The notes under the pieces are model-generated. The model was not told where the DNA came from. It did no database searches and was given only the letters and a program-made list of their open reading frames with translations. 64,000 nucleotides of DNA, from positions 620,001 through 684,000 of the forward strand of contig NZ_BMIA01000003.1 of assembly GCF_014641595.1 (NCBI RefSeq). Direction: 5' to 3'. Both the position numbers and the translations under genes were made by a program. Source of the DNA: Dyadobacter endophyticus. GTDB taxonomy: Bacteria; Bacteroidota; Bacteroidia; Cytophagales; Spirosomataceae. Below, piece after piece: positions 35,041 through 43,675 of the stretch; the first letter of the stretch is position 1; each line of letters begins with the position of its first letter.

Positions 35041-35772
35041 TTACGAAATCAACTCCGCAGCGTCCGCATCCAGTATAAACTCTGCATTCATATGGTTTTG
35101 CAAAACCGTCGCCGGGAAGTCCTTCGAAACCGGGAACGCGAGTGCGCGCTCGATAACCGGCGCTTTTGATCCGCCCGAAGCAAGCAAAATCGCCGAACGC
35201 GCTTCCAGAATGTGCCTGATACCGACGGTAATGCCACGGGTAAGCGTGGTCGGCTGTTTGAAATACTTCTGCCCTACTTCAACCGTAACGGTATCGAGCT
35301 CCGAAATGTGGGCGTAGGTGTTCCAGGAAGTGCCGGGCTCGTTGAGGGCAAGGTGACCATTCATTCCAACACCTAATATAATGAGGTCGAGGCCACCGAG
35401 GCCTTCTACAATCTTATTGACGCGGTCGCATTCGGCCTGCGGGTCGAATGCTTTGCCGTCGAAAAAGACAATCTGATCTGCACGGAGACCGATAGGTTTC
35501 AGAAAATCACGGTCGAGGAGATCGCGGCAGCTGCCGTCGTCGCCGGAGCCGAGGCCTATCCATTCGTCGAGGCCAATGAAAATGCATTTAGAAAAATCAA
35601 CACGACCGTTCTGGTTGGCGGTTACCAATGCGTCGAACATGCCTTTCGGGCTGCTGCCCGACGGGAAGCAGATGACCGATTCGGGTTTGTGGTTCATCAG
35701 ATCGATCACCCGCTCAGCCGCAGCGGCACTCATCAGCGCATAGTCGGGATAGATATTGATTTTGGGTGTCAT
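35041..35772 (-). CDS. Amino-sugar phosphate isomerase/deaminase, NagB/AgaI-like
   Basis: A 243-residue protein of the glucosamine-6-phosphate deaminase fold. Motifs: FPSGSSPKGMFDAL (phosphate loop), FIGLDEWIGL and GVGMNGHLALNEPG. In NagB the last motif reads GxGxDGHIAFNEP, with a catalytic Asp; here that position is Asn, as I recall for AgaI-like galactosamine-6-phosphate enzymes. So the family is clear but the sugar is not: glucosamine-6-phosphate or galactosamine-6-phosphate are both possible. It is a single gene divergent from fumC. Confidence 0.8.
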   Translation of the reverse strand: MTPKINIYPDYALMSAAAAERVIDLMNHKPESVICFPSGSSPKGMFDALVTANQNGRVDFSKCIFIGLDEWIGLGSGDDGSCRDLLDRDFLKPIGLRADQIVFFDGKAFDPQAECDRVNKIVEGLGGLDLIILGVGMNGHLALNEPGTSWNTYAHISELDTVTVEVGQKYFKQPTTLTRGITVGIRHILEARSAILLASGGSKAPVIERALAFPVSKDFPATVLQNHMNAEFILDADAAELIS

Positions 35773-35919
35773 AAAAGCGGTGTTTAGGATACAGGCTGGT
35801 CAATCTAAACATTCTTTTTTCAGAGCTGAACATTTATCCATAAAAAACTCCAGAAACTGCAAACCCGATCCTAACTTTACCGCACATTGTTCATTTTACA
35901 TTATCATTCTACTTCAAAA

Positions 35920-37320
35920 ATGGAATACCGTATAGAAAAAGACACGATGGGCGAAGTGCAGGTGCCTGCGCATGTATACTGGGGCGCCCAGACGCAACGC
36001 TCGATCCAGAACTTTCCTATCGCACAGGATATCAATAAAATGCCGAAGGAAATCATCAAAGCCTTCGCGTACCTGAAAAAAGCAGCCGCTATCACCAACT
36101 TCGAAGCCGGCATTCTCCCCCAGGAAAAAAGCGACCTCATCGGCAAAGTTTGCGATGAAGTCCTGACCGGCCAGCTCGACGACCAGTTTCCATTGGTAGT
36201 GTGGCAAACCGGCTCGGGAACACAGTCGAACATGAACTGCAACGAGGTGATCGCCTACCGCGGGCACGTGCTGCAAGGCGGCGACCTGGCTGATAAAACC
36301 AAGTTTTTGCACCCGAACGACGATGTGAACAAGTCACAGTCGTCGAACGACACCTACCCTACTGCGATGCACATTGCGGCCTACAAAATTCTGGTGGACG
36401 TGACCATTCCGGGCATTACCAAGCTGCGTGATACGCTGAAAGCGAAATCAGAAGCATTTAAAAATGTAGTCAAAATCGGCCGTACGCACTTCATGGACGC
36501 TACGCCACTGACGCTAGGCCAGGAGTTTTCAGGCTATGCTTCGCAACTCGATCACGGTTTGAGAGCTATTCATAATACATTGGCGCACCTTTCGGAACTG
36601 GCATTGGGCGGTACCGCGGTAGGAACAGGCATTAACACGCCTCCGGGATATTCCGAAAATGTAGCGCGTCACATCGCCGCATTGACCGGTCTGCCATTTA
36701 TCACTGCGGAAAACAAATTCGAAGCGCTCGCGGCACATGACGCAATTGTGGAAGCGCACGGGGCATTGAAAACCGTTGCGGTGAGTCTGATGAAGATCGG
36801 TAACGATATCCGCATGCTATCGTCGGGCCCGCGTTCGGGTATCGGCGAGATCCATATTCCTGATAATGAACCGGGAAGCTCTATCATGCCGGGTAAAGTG
36901 AACCCTACCCAATGCGAAGCCATGACCATGGTAGCTGCTCAGGTGATGGGTAACGATGTGGCGATCGGCATCGGTGGTTCCAACGGCCACTTCGAACTGA
37001 ACGTTTTCAAACCGCTGATGGCTTACAACTTCCTGCATTCTGCCCGTTTGATAGGCGATGTGTGCGTTTCGTTCAACGATAATTGCGCGGTGGGTATCGA
37101 GCCTTTGCATGAGAATATCAAGAAGCACGTGAACAACTCACTGATGCTGGTTACTGCATTGAATACTAAAATCGGTTATTATAAAGCTGCCGAAATCGCG
37201 CAGACCGCTCACAAAAATGGCTCTACGCTGAAAGAAACCGCCGTTTCGCTGGGTTACCTGACACCCGAAGAATTCGATGCATGGGTAAAACCGGAAGACA
37301 TGGTGGGTGAAATCAAATAA
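35920..37320 (+). CDS. fumC: Class II fumarate hydratase
   Basis: A 466-residue TCA-cycle enzyme that interconverts fumarate and malate. Signatures: WQTGSGTQSNMNCNEV, IGRTHFMDATPLTLGQEFSG (catalytic His region) and the flexible loop GSSIMPGKVNPTQCE. The start at ATG 35920 (MEYRIEKDTMGEV) is the family start; a TTG 33 bases upstream is unlikely. A TAACTTTA box just upstream (about 35870) is close to the -7 consensus. Confidence 0.96.
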   Translation: MEYRIEKDTMGEVQVPAHVYWGAQTQRSIQNFPIAQDINKMPKEIIKAFAYLKKAAAITNFEAGILPQEKSDLIGKVCDEVLTGQLDDQFPLVVWQTGSGTQSNMNCNEVIAYRGHVLQGGDLADKTKFLHPNDDVNKSQSSNDTYPTAMHIAAYKILVDVTIPGITKLRDTLKAKSEAFKNVVKIGRTHFMDATPLTLGQEFSGYASQLDHGLRAIHNTLAHLSELALGGTAVGTGINTPPGYSENVARHIAALTGLPFITAENKFEALAAHDAIVEAHGALKTVAVSLMKIGNDIRMLSSGPRSGIGEIHIPDNEPGSSIMPGKVNPTQCEAMTMVAAQVMGNDVAIGIGGSNGHFELNVFKPLMAYNFLHSARLIGDVCVSFNDNCAVGIEPLHENIKKHVNNSLMLVTALNTKIGYYKAAEIAQTAHKNGSTLKETAVSLGYLTPEEFDAWVKPEDMVGEIK

Positions 37321-37344
37321 TTGACCGAACCCGAAGTAATGTCT

Positions 37345-37382
37345 GCGAATGCCCTGCCGAAACGTGGGGCATTTGCATTTAG
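37345..37382 (+). terminator. Weak terminator of fumC
   Basis: GCGAATGCCC (37345-37354) pairs with 37367-37376 (one G-T pair), followed by ATTT, 25 bases after the fumC stop. The next gene starts 14 bases later, so some read-through is likely. Confidence 0.4.
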
Positions 37383-37395
37383 ACCTTTCAAAATC

Positions 37396-37911
37396 ATGAA
37401 TATCAAAGAAGAATTGTTGACCGACCCCTACCAGTCGAAGCGGAAAGCAACCGAAGTGGCGATGTACGCCTGCACTTCGGAGGATGCATTCAGGCATCTG
37501 ATGCATTGCTTCGAATCGGACGAGTACCGCCTCGCGCAACGCGCCGCGTACAGCGTGAGCATTGCAACACGGGAGCGTCCGGAGCTGATCCGCCCGTACA
37601 TCGGCGTGCTGGTGAGTCAGTTGAAACGATCGGATATTCATGACGCGGTGATCCGGAACAGTGCGCGTATTTTACAAGACATCAGCATCCCCGATGAATT
37701 TCATGGCGAGCTGATGGACGCCGCATTCGGGATCATTTCGAACCGCCAGATAGCCATTGCTATACGTACGTTTTGTCTGACCATTCTTTTTAACCTATCC
37801 AAAATTTACCCGGAAATCCGAACAGAGTTGCGCGTATTCCTCGAAGAATCGGTAGAATATGAACAGGCCGCGTTCCAGTCGAGAGCCAGGAAAATCCTGA
37901 AAAAGATCTGA
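37396..37911 (+). CDS. HEAT-repeat-like helical protein
   Basis: A 171-residue all-helical protein with no signal or membrane segment. The start at 37396 (MNIKEELLTDPYQSKRKATEV) follows the fumC hairpin; a longer frame from 37321 would be non-ATG. Helix pairs such as TSEDAFRHLMHCFESDEYRLAQRAAYSVS and RPELIRPYIGVLVSQLKRS suggest HEAT-type repeats used for protein contacts. I recognise no specific family. It shares strand with fumC and may be partly co-transcribed. Confidence 0.75.
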   Translation: MNIKEELLTDPYQSKRKATEVAMYACTSEDAFRHLMHCFESDEYRLAQRAAYSVSIATRERPELIRPYIGVLVSQLKRSDIHDAVIRNSARILQDISIPDEFHGELMDAAFGIISNRQIAIAIRTFCLTILFNLSKIYPEIRTELRVFLEESVEYEQAAFQSRARKILKKI

Positions 37912-38011
37912 AAGTGCTTCCATTATGGAGGACAAAGGCCTATTTCACCGTCTGATTAGCAGATATTACAGGTAAATCATTTTACCTTGCTTCTTTAAAC
38001 AAAAACAATAG

Positions 38012-38953
38012 ATGATCATATACTGCCACGCCATACTCGACGGCTCGCTGAATGCTAAACTAAGCGAAGCACTTACCCCGCAGCATCAGATCCATTTCCG
38101 CACCGAAGCGGCCAGCAATGAGGAACTTAAATCCTGGTTTGCCAACGCCGACTACATCCTGGGCAACCCGCCGGTGGCGTGGTTTGAAAGCATTCCCGCC
38201 AATCTGAAATTCTGGCAACTCGATTCCGCCGGATTCGATCAATACTCGTCGGTGGCTATTCCCGATCATATCAAAACGGCCAATATGGGCGACTGGTTTG
38301 CACGCCCATGCGCTGAATCGATCGTGGGCGGCGTGCTCGCATTGTACCGCGGCATCGACCGGCTGACGCTTTTAAAACAGAAAAACGAGTGGATCGGAAC
38401 GCCGCTGCGTGCCGAGTTGAAGATTTTGTACAAACAGAATGTGATCATACTCGGTGCCGGAACGATTGGCCAGTCGGTGAATGCGATTTTGAAAGGATTA
38501 GGCTGTACCACGCATTTAATGGCGCGCACCTCGCAGGAAGCCGATCTCCGCAGCAAGGAAGATCTTTTCAACGAGCTGCCACATGCCGATCTGGTGGTCA
38601 ACACGTTACCCGGAACTGCCCAGCATTTCGTGAATGCGGAATTTATTTCTGCCATGAAAGACCAGAGCGTTTATGCTAGCGTGGGTCGCGGCAGTACTAC
38701 TGACGAAAATGCGCTGATCGACGCATTGAAATCCGGGAAGCTCGACGGCGCCGTGCTCGACGTTACCGAGATGGAGCCACTGCCGGGAGACAGTCCGCTT
38801 TGGCAAATGGACCATGTGATTTTAACCCAACATACGGGAGGCGGGCATAAAAATGAGCATATGGGCAAAGTAGATTTATTTCTGAACAACATTTTTGCCA
38901 TACAAAACGGCGCCGCAATCGCCAATGAAGTGAGCCTTGTAAAAGGATATTAA
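38012..38953 (+). CDS. D-isomer-specific 2-hydroxyacid dehydrogenase
   Basis: A 313-residue NAD-dependent dehydrogenase. The Rossmann motif VIILGAGTIGQS is at about 144; catalytic residues are seen as Arg in SVGRGSTTDEN, Glu in VTEMEPLP and His in LTQHTGGGH. The substrate is a 2-hydroxy or 2-keto acid but cannot be named; the family includes glyoxylate/hydroxypyruvate reductases. It is followed 16 bases later by galK and may form one unit with galK-galM. Confidence 0.88.
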   Translation: MIIYCHAILDGSLNAKLSEALTPQHQIHFRTEAASNEELKSWFANADYILGNPPVAWFESIPANLKFWQLDSAGFDQYSSVAIPDHIKTANMGDWFARPCAESIVGGVLALYRGIDRLTLLKQKNEWIGTPLRAELKILYKQNVIILGAGTIGQSVNAILKGLGCTTHLMARTSQEADLRSKEDLFNELPHADLVVNTLPGTAQHFVNAEFISAMKDQSVYASVGRGSTTDENALIDALKSGKLDGAVLDVTEMEPLPGDSPLWQMDHVILTQHTGGGHKNEHMGKVDLFLNNIFAIQNGAAIANEVSLVKGY

Positions 38954-38969
38954 ACCGACCGAAACTGAC

Positions 38970-40157
38970 ATGTTACTGACAGAAACCGATATCGCAGAAG
39001 GTATCCAGGATAAGTATTTTTTGAAATTTGGAACTGCCACGCGCGAAGTCGTGCGCGTGTTCCGCTCACCGGGCCGCATTAACCTCATCGGCGAGCATAC
39101 GGACTATAACAATGGCTTCGTACTGCCCGCAAGCGTCGATAAAGCCGTGTATTTCGTCATTGCACCGCGCGAGGACGACCAGGTGATCCTCTATGCAGCC
39201 GACCTCGACCAGACCTATTCATTTTCATTGGACGATCTTTCCAAGCCTGAGAAATCGTGGCCGCACTACCAAATAGGCATTGTGGAACAAATACAAAAGA
39301 AGGGTTTGAAAATCGGTGGTTTTCAGGCGGCATTCGGCGGCAATGTGCCGGTAGGTGCCGGGCTTTCGTCTTCGGCGGCATTGGAATGCTGCCTGTTGTT
39401 TGCATTGAATGAAATTTACGGCCTGAACCTCGACCGTTTCAGCATTGTAAGAATGTCGCAAAAAGCGGAGAATGAATACGTGGGCGTGCAATGCGGCATT
39501 ATGGACCAGTTTGCTTCGGCATTCGGCAAAGAAGAATCGGTGATCCGCCTCGACTGCCGCTCGCTCGAATACGAGTACTTCCCGTTCCCGATGAACGACT
39601 ACCTGATGGTGCTTTGCGATACATTAGTTAAACATTCACTGGCCAGCTCGGAATACAACACCCGCCGGCAGGAATGCGAAAAGGCAACCGCCATTTTGCA
39701 GCAATATGACGCTAAGGTATTAAGCCTCCGTGATGCCTCCCCGGCATTGGTGGAGCAGCACAAAGACGAAATGGGTGATGTGGTGTACCGTCGCGCCAAG
39801 TTCATAACCGAGGAAATCCAGCGCGTGCAGGACGCCTGCGACCTGCTTGTACAAGGTAACCTCCCCGATTTTGGCAAGAAAATGTATGCAACCCATTTCG
39901 GGCTGCAAAATGAATATGAAGTAAGCTGTCCGGAACTCGATTTCCTCGTGGCGCAGACATTGGACGACGATTCCGTACTGGGCGCCCGGATGATGGGCGG
40001 CGGTTTTGGAGGTTGTACCATTAATCTGGTGAAAAAAGAAGGTGTTGACGCTTTTGAAGCCAAAATGAAGGAAGCCTATCTTGAAAAATACAAAATTGAC
40101 CTGCCTTGCTACCGCGTGAAAATCACGGACGGCACCGAGGAAGTTGCACTTGCCTAA
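38970..40157 (+). CDS. galK: Galactokinase
   Basis: A 395-residue GHMP kinase that phosphorylates galactose at C1 (Leloir pathway). Signatures: SPGRINLIGEHTDYNNG (galactose binding), PVGAGLSSSAALE (ATP loop) and MMGGGFGGCTINL. All are intact. It is followed 33 bases later by galM; together they make galactose usable. No galT or galE is in the window. Confidence 0.95.
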   Translation: MLLTETDIAEGIQDKYFLKFGTATREVVRVFRSPGRINLIGEHTDYNNGFVLPASVDKAVYFVIAPREDDQVILYAADLDQTYSFSLDDLSKPEKSWPHYQIGIVEQIQKKGLKIGGFQAAFGGNVPVGAGLSSSAALECCLLFALNEIYGLNLDRFSIVRMSQKAENEYVGVQCGIMDQFASAFGKEESVIRLDCRSLEYEYFPFPMNDYLMVLCDTLVKHSLASSEYNTRRQECEKATAILQQYDAKVLSLRDASPALVEQHKDEMGDVVYRRAKFITEEIQRVQDACDLLVQGNLPDFGKKMYATHFGLQNEYEVSCPELDFLVAQTLDDDSVLGARMMGGGFGGCTINLVKKEGVDAFEAKMKEAYLEKYKIDLPCYRVKITDGTEEVALA

Positions 40158-40190
40158 CCTGACCATTTACCAAACTCTTAACCTTTGACC

Positions 40191-41333
40191 ATGAGAAGAA
40201 TCCCTTTTTTACTCACCGCACTGGTTGGCCTGGCCATTTTCAGTTGCTCAAAAACCAAGAACGAAGAAAAAATGATCAGTACTATTTCCAAAGAGGCTTT
40301 CGGCCAGCTCCCCGACGGCCAGCAGGCTGACCTTTACACACTGACCAACGCCAACGGCATGACCGTCAACATTACTAACTATGGCGGGATCGTCACTAAA
40401 CTCACCGCGCCGGACAAGAACGGCCAATGGGCGGATGTGGTGCTCGGTTTCGATTCACTGGCACCCTATTTGAGCGGTCACCCGTTCTTCGGCGCGTTGG
40501 TAGGCCGTTACGGCAACCGTATTGCGAAGGGTAAATTCAAGCTGAATGGCCAGGAATACTCGCTGGCGATCAACAATGGCGTGAACGCACTGCACGGTGG
40601 CACGAAAGGTTTCGACAAAGTGATCTGGAAAGCAACCGAAATCAAGCAGGATTCGGTGGTAGGGTTGCAACTGGAATACACCAGCAAGGATATGGAAGAA
40701 GGTTACCCGGGAAACCTGACGGTAAAAGTCGTTTACACGCTCGATAACGAGAATGCATTGACGATCGATTACACCGCAACGACCGATAAACCGACCGTGG
40801 TGAACCTGACCAACCATTCGTATTTCAACCTCACAGGCCTGAAACGCGACATTCTCGACCACGAAGTGACGCTCGAATCGGATAGCATCGTGCCTGTGGA
40901 CACGACACTCATCCCTACCGGCAAACTACGCGCCGTAGAAGGAACGCCATTCGATTTCCGCAAGGCTACCAAAATCAGCGCCGGAATCAACAAAACCGAG
41001 GACGAGCAGATCAAAGCCGGCGGGGGTTACGACCACTGCTGGGTACTGAAACGCAGCGGCGAAGGTCTGGTACAATTCGCTACCGTACGTGAGCCGGAAA
41101 GCGGCCGCGTTATGGAAGTTTTCACCACCGAGCCCGCCGTTCAGTTCTACACCGGCAACTTCCTCGATGGCAAACTGACCGGCAAAGGCGCAACCTATTC
41201 GAAGCGTTTCGGCTTCTGCCTCGAAACCGAGCACTACCCCGATTCACCAAACCAGCCTCAATTCCCGACTACGACATTGAATCCGGGCGAGACTTATAAA
41301 ACTACTACGAAGTATAAGTTTTCGGCGAAGTAA
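40191..41333 (+). CDS. galM: Aldose 1-epimerase (mutarotase), lipoprotein
   Basis: A 380-residue mutarotase that interconverts alpha and beta forms of galactose or glucose. An N-terminal signal (RRIPFLLTALVGLAIFSC) with a Cys near residue 19 suggests a periplasmic lipoprotein. Active-site motifs: VNLTNHSYFNLTG (His), and ETEHYPDSPNQP (catalytic Glu). The ATG at 40191 is preferred to a TTG at 40185. It closes the gal unit and is followed by a strong terminator. Confidence 0.93.
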   Translation: MRRIPFLLTALVGLAIFSCSKTKNEEKMISTISKEAFGQLPDGQQADLYTLTNANGMTVNITNYGGIVTKLTAPDKNGQWADVVLGFDSLAPYLSGHPFFGALVGRYGNRIAKGKFKLNGQEYSLAINNGVNALHGGTKGFDKVIWKATEIKQDSVVGLQLEYTSKDMEEGYPGNLTVKVVYTLDNENALTIDYTATTDKPTVVNLTNHSYFNLTGLKRDILDHEVTLESDSIVPVDTTLIPTGKLRAVEGTPFDFRKATKISAGINKTEDEQIKAGGGYDHCWVLKRSGEGLVQFATVREPESGRVMEVFTTEPAVQFYTGNFLDGKLTGKGATYSKRFGFCLETEHYPDSPNQPQFPTTTLNPGETYKTTTKYKFSAK

Positions 41334-41357
41334 TTTTTCGACTTACCGTTTGATTTG

Positions 41358-41405
41358 ACGGGCACTGCCGGCTGCTAATTGCCGGCAGTGCCCGTTCTGT
41401 TTTTG
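41358..41405 (+). terminator. Terminator of the galK-galM unit
   Basis: ACGGGCACTGCCGGC (41358-41372) pairs perfectly with 41381-41395 around TGCTAATT, followed by TCTGTTTTT. Confidence 0.9.
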
Positions 41406-41418
41406 CGGGTATTTGGCT

Positions 41419-41426
41419 TAGTTTTG
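41419..41426 (+). promoter_or_regulatory. -7 box for the DUF4160/DUF2442 pair
   Basis: TAGTTTTG matches TAnnTTTG. The spacing from it to the ATG at 41448 gives a leader of about 14 bases. The -33 position falls in the T run of the preceding terminator. Confidence 0.4.
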
Positions 41427-41447
41427 GTTACACTAATTACACAGACT

Positions 41448-41750
41448 ATGCCAAAAGTTCTCGAATATTTCGGTATGATATTTTACTTTTATTCCGAAGA
41501 ACACCTCCCCATCCATATTCACGTTTCATACAATGAATACGAAAGTGTTTTTGAAATTTTCTTTGAAGATGGAGCTTTAAAAGAAGTACGGTTGCGAAAA
41601 TCGAGCGGACAAGAACCGCTTCCGGCGACGAAATTGAGAGAAGCACAAAAAGTTGTCGAGCATTACGCGCAGGACATTGTGAATAAATGGACCGACTTCT
41701 TTGTTCTCAAAAAGAAAGTCACAAGTTTGAAAATCACTCGAAGGTTATGA
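41448..41750 (+). CDS. DUF4160 domain protein
   Basis: A 100-residue protein: MPKVLEYFGMIFYFYSEEHLPIHIHV is the family's typical start, with the HIHV metal- or nucleic-acid-like motif; the remainder is a mixed fold ending EHYAQDIVNKWTDFF. DUF4160 genes commonly precede a DUF2442 gene, as here, where the stop overlaps the next ATG (ATGA). They are often listed with toxin-antitoxin-like pairs, but no activity is established. Start 41448 is the family start; a longer frame would begin inside the terminator. Confidence 0.85.
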   Translation: MPKVLEYFGMIFYFYSEEHLPIHIHVSYNEYESVFEIFFEDGALKEVRLRKSSGQEPLPATKLREAQKVVEHYAQDIVNKWTDFFVLKKKVTSLKITRRL

Positions 41751-41992
41751 CAAAGATTGTTGGCGCGAAATATTTGGCGGAATACAAAATCCTGATCAGC
41801 TTTTCTGATCTGACGCAGCAGATTGTCGACTTCGGTCCTTTCCTGACGGCCAATCCCCATCCCCAGTACGACAAGTACAAAATCCCAAGCCACTTCAAAA
41901 AATTCAAGATCGAACGGGGCAACATTGTGTGGGGCAAAGACTGGGACCTCATTTTCCCGATCGACCAACTGTATGCCGGAAAGATTGACTGA
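41747..41992 (+). CDS. DUF2442 domain protein
   Basis: An 81-residue protein with the DUF2442 fold: AKYLAEYKILISFSD, then QQIVDFGPFL, PHFKKFKIERGNIVW (SHFKKFKIERGNIVW) and WGKDWDLIFPIDQLY. The start overlaps the DUF4160 stop by four bases, so the two are translationally coupled. This pair is widespread and possibly a toxin-antitoxin-like module. Function unproven. Confidence 0.85.
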   Translation: MTKIVGAKYLAEYKILISFSDLTQQIVDFGPFLTANPHPQYDKYKIPSHFKKFKIERGNIVWGKDWDLIFPIDQLYAGKID

Positions 41993-42009
41993 CTTTTACG
42001 GGTTTTGCC

Positions 42010-42017
42010 TAATTTTG
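42010..42017 (+). promoter_or_regulatory. -7 box for the TrpF-like gene
   Basis: TAATTTTG matches TAnnTTTG. The nearest -33-like ATTG (41984-41987) is 22 bases upstream, slightly long. It gives the TrpF-like gene its own promoter. Confidence 0.4.
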
Positions 42018-42067
42018 CGGTATCACTTTTGATCATCCGGACGAATATCCGCATTTGCACATCCCCA

Positions 42068-42691
42068 ATGCTTACTAAAACCGTAAAAATCAGCAATGTT
42101 ACCAACCTCTCCGACGCGCGCTATTGTGCGGGAATGGGCGTTGAAATGCTTGGTTTTTCTATTGACGAAGATTCTCCCAATTATATTTCCCCAAAAAAAT
42201 TCGAGGATATCTGTTCCTGGCTGGCCGGTGTGACGCTCGTCGCGGAGACGGGTAAGACCGATCTGGAGGCCATTATGAGCACCCTGACCCAATATCCGGT
42301 ACACGCCGTGCAGGTGAACGACCCCGGCTTGCTAAGCTACCTCCGCACCGAATTGGGTTTGCCGCTGCTGCTAAGGGTAAGTGTCGATCTCTACGAGGCC
42401 GGAGAAATTGTACCGATCCTGAGCCGGTATGAAGGCGAAGTGACGCATTTCCTCCTTGAAAGTGACGACGAAGCGGAGCTGTCCGAGTCGTGGATGCAGG
42501 CACTTGGTGCAATCGAAGCCGATTATCCCGTACTGGTAGGCTTCGGGCTCGACAATGAATTTACCGTCAGTGCGCTCACCGAGCTGCTTCCGAATATCGG
42601 TATTGCATTGCGCGGAAGTGAAGAAATCCGTCCCGGTTACAAGGACTTTGGCTCCATGATGGACATTCTGGAAGCGCTCGAAGAACAATAA
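42068..42691 (+). CDS. Phosphoribosylanthranilate-isomerase-like protein lacking catalytic residues
   Basis: A 207-residue TIM-barrel protein of TrpF shape. By eye it aligns with T. maritima PRAI: KISNVTNLSDA (here) against KICGITNLEDA, YISPKKFEDI against YISPEDARRI, FLLESDD against ILLDTKT, and RGSEEIRPGYKDF against SSGVE…PGKKD. In PRAI Cys7 and Asp126 are the general base and acid and Arg36 binds substrate; here these are Ser9, Glu131 and Asn38. It therefore probably does not do the trp step. No other trp gene is nearby. It is followed 138 bases later by pspC-type genes. Start 42068 chosen over 42005. Confidence 0.78.
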   Translation: MLTKTVKISNVTNLSDARYCAGMGVEMLGFSIDEDSPNYISPKKFEDICSWLAGVTLVAETGKTDLEAIMSTLTQYPVHAVQVNDPGLLSYLRTELGLPLLLRVSVDLYEAGEIVPILSRYEGEVTHFLLESDDEAELSESWMQALGAIEADYPVLVGFGLDNEFTVSALTELLPNIGIALRGSEEIRPGYKDFGSMMDILEALEEQ

Positions 42692-42772
42692 GGCCGTTTT
42701 TCACCCATTTAAATCACATTCTCACTAAAAACATCCGCTTAACACGCCCTTTCGCCGATAATAATTTTCCGG

Positions 42773-42804
42773 TTTACAGTATCTTGCATTACCTACTACC
42801 TTTG
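42773..42804 (+). promoter_or_regulatory. Promoter of the PspC membrane-stress operon
   Basis: TTTA at 42773-42776 (consensus TTTG), a 20-base spacer, then TACCTTTG at 42797-42804, an exact TAnnTTTG. The leader to the ATG at 42830 is about 18 bases. Confidence 0.6.
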
Positions 42805-42829
42805 ATTACAAATAAACACTAAACTAATC

Positions 42830-43453
42830 ATGGAAAAGAAATTGCATCGTATACCTGACCAGGCAGTTTTCGGGGGAGTTTGTGCGGGAATCGCTCAGTA
42901 TCTGCAAATTGACGTCGTGATCGTCCGCGTGATCTTCGTCGTAATGGCACTGCCGATACTGCCTCCCGGCTTTGGGATGACCGGATTGCTTTACATCATC
43001 CTTTGGGCTGTGCTACCGATCGGCCCCGCCGGGGAAGTATACACCACCCACAATGTGTTCGGTTCAGAACCTTCCAAACCAACTGACCCGCTGTCCGACA
43101 AAAAGAGGTCCGATCAGACGATGATGATCCTTGGCGGTGTGCTGATCTTTTTCGGTGGATTGATGCTGGTGGACGACCTGCCATTCTGGTGGTCATTTAA
43201 AAAATACTTCTGGCCCATCGTGCTCATTGGCGTGGGTGCATTTCTGATACTTCGCCAACGCGATAAGGCACAGGAAAACAATTCGACGGTGTACCCAACT
43301 ACTCCCCCGCCGGTTGAACCGGTGGATCCGGGACCCGATCCGCAGCCTTACACACCGTTTTCACCAAGTTCTTCGCCGGAATCTCATTTCCCCGAAGACC
43401 CTGAACTGAAAAAGCCGGACAATGGTGACGACGACGTCATTAAAGTCAACTAA
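42830..43453 (+). CDS. PspC domain membrane protein
   Basis: A 207-residue inner-membrane protein. Residues 3-65 are a PspC domain (LHRIPDQAVFGGVCAGIAQYL, then VRVIFVVMALPILPPGFG and YIILWAVLPI). A second part (about 100-147) has LiaI/DUF5668-like helices (MMILGGVLIFFGGLMLV, WPIVLIGVGAFLIL). The tail is Pro/Glu/Asp-rich. PspC proteins take part in envelope-stress responses. It heads a unit with the next two genes, which have the same helix type. Confidence 0.88.
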   Translation: MEKKLHRIPDQAVFGGVCAGIAQYLQIDVVIVRVIFVVMALPILPPGFGMTGLLYIILWAVLPIGPAGEVYTTHNVFGSEPSKPTDPLSDKKRSDQTMMILGGVLIFFGGLMLVDDLPFWWSFKKYFWPIVLIGVGAFLILRQRDKAQENNSTVYPTTPPPVEPVDPGPDPQPYTPFSPSSSPESHFPEDPELKKPDNGDDDVIKVN

Positions 43454-43485
43454 CCTTCCTGAATCGTACCATAAACCATAAAGCC

Positions 43486-43671
43486 ATGAATTTCAAAAAC
43501 ATTTTCTGGGGCGTAATGCTCATTGTCATCGGGTCGCTGTTCCTGGTGGAAGAACTGACGGCCTTTGATTTCGGCCGCTTCTTCTGGCCCATTATCCTGA
43601 TCGTAACCGGCGGATTGCTGCTGTTGCGCAACTTCCTGAACTCCGACAATACTAACCGATCAAACATATAA
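43486..43671 (+). CDS. Small LiaI/DUF5668-like membrane protein
   Basis: A 61-residue protein made of two helices (FWGVMLIVIGSLFLVEEL and FFWPIILIVTGGLLLLRNF) in the LiaI/LiaF-type transmembrane pattern. It lies 32 bases after pspC and 4 bases before the toastrack gene, so it is part of the same mRNA. It equals the second half of the PspC protein and the first part of the next one, suggesting duplication. Confidence 0.82.
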   Translation: MNFKNIFWGVMLIVIGSLFLVEELTAFDFGRFFWPIILIVTGGLLLLRNFLNSDNTNRSNI

Positions 43672-43675
43672 GATC

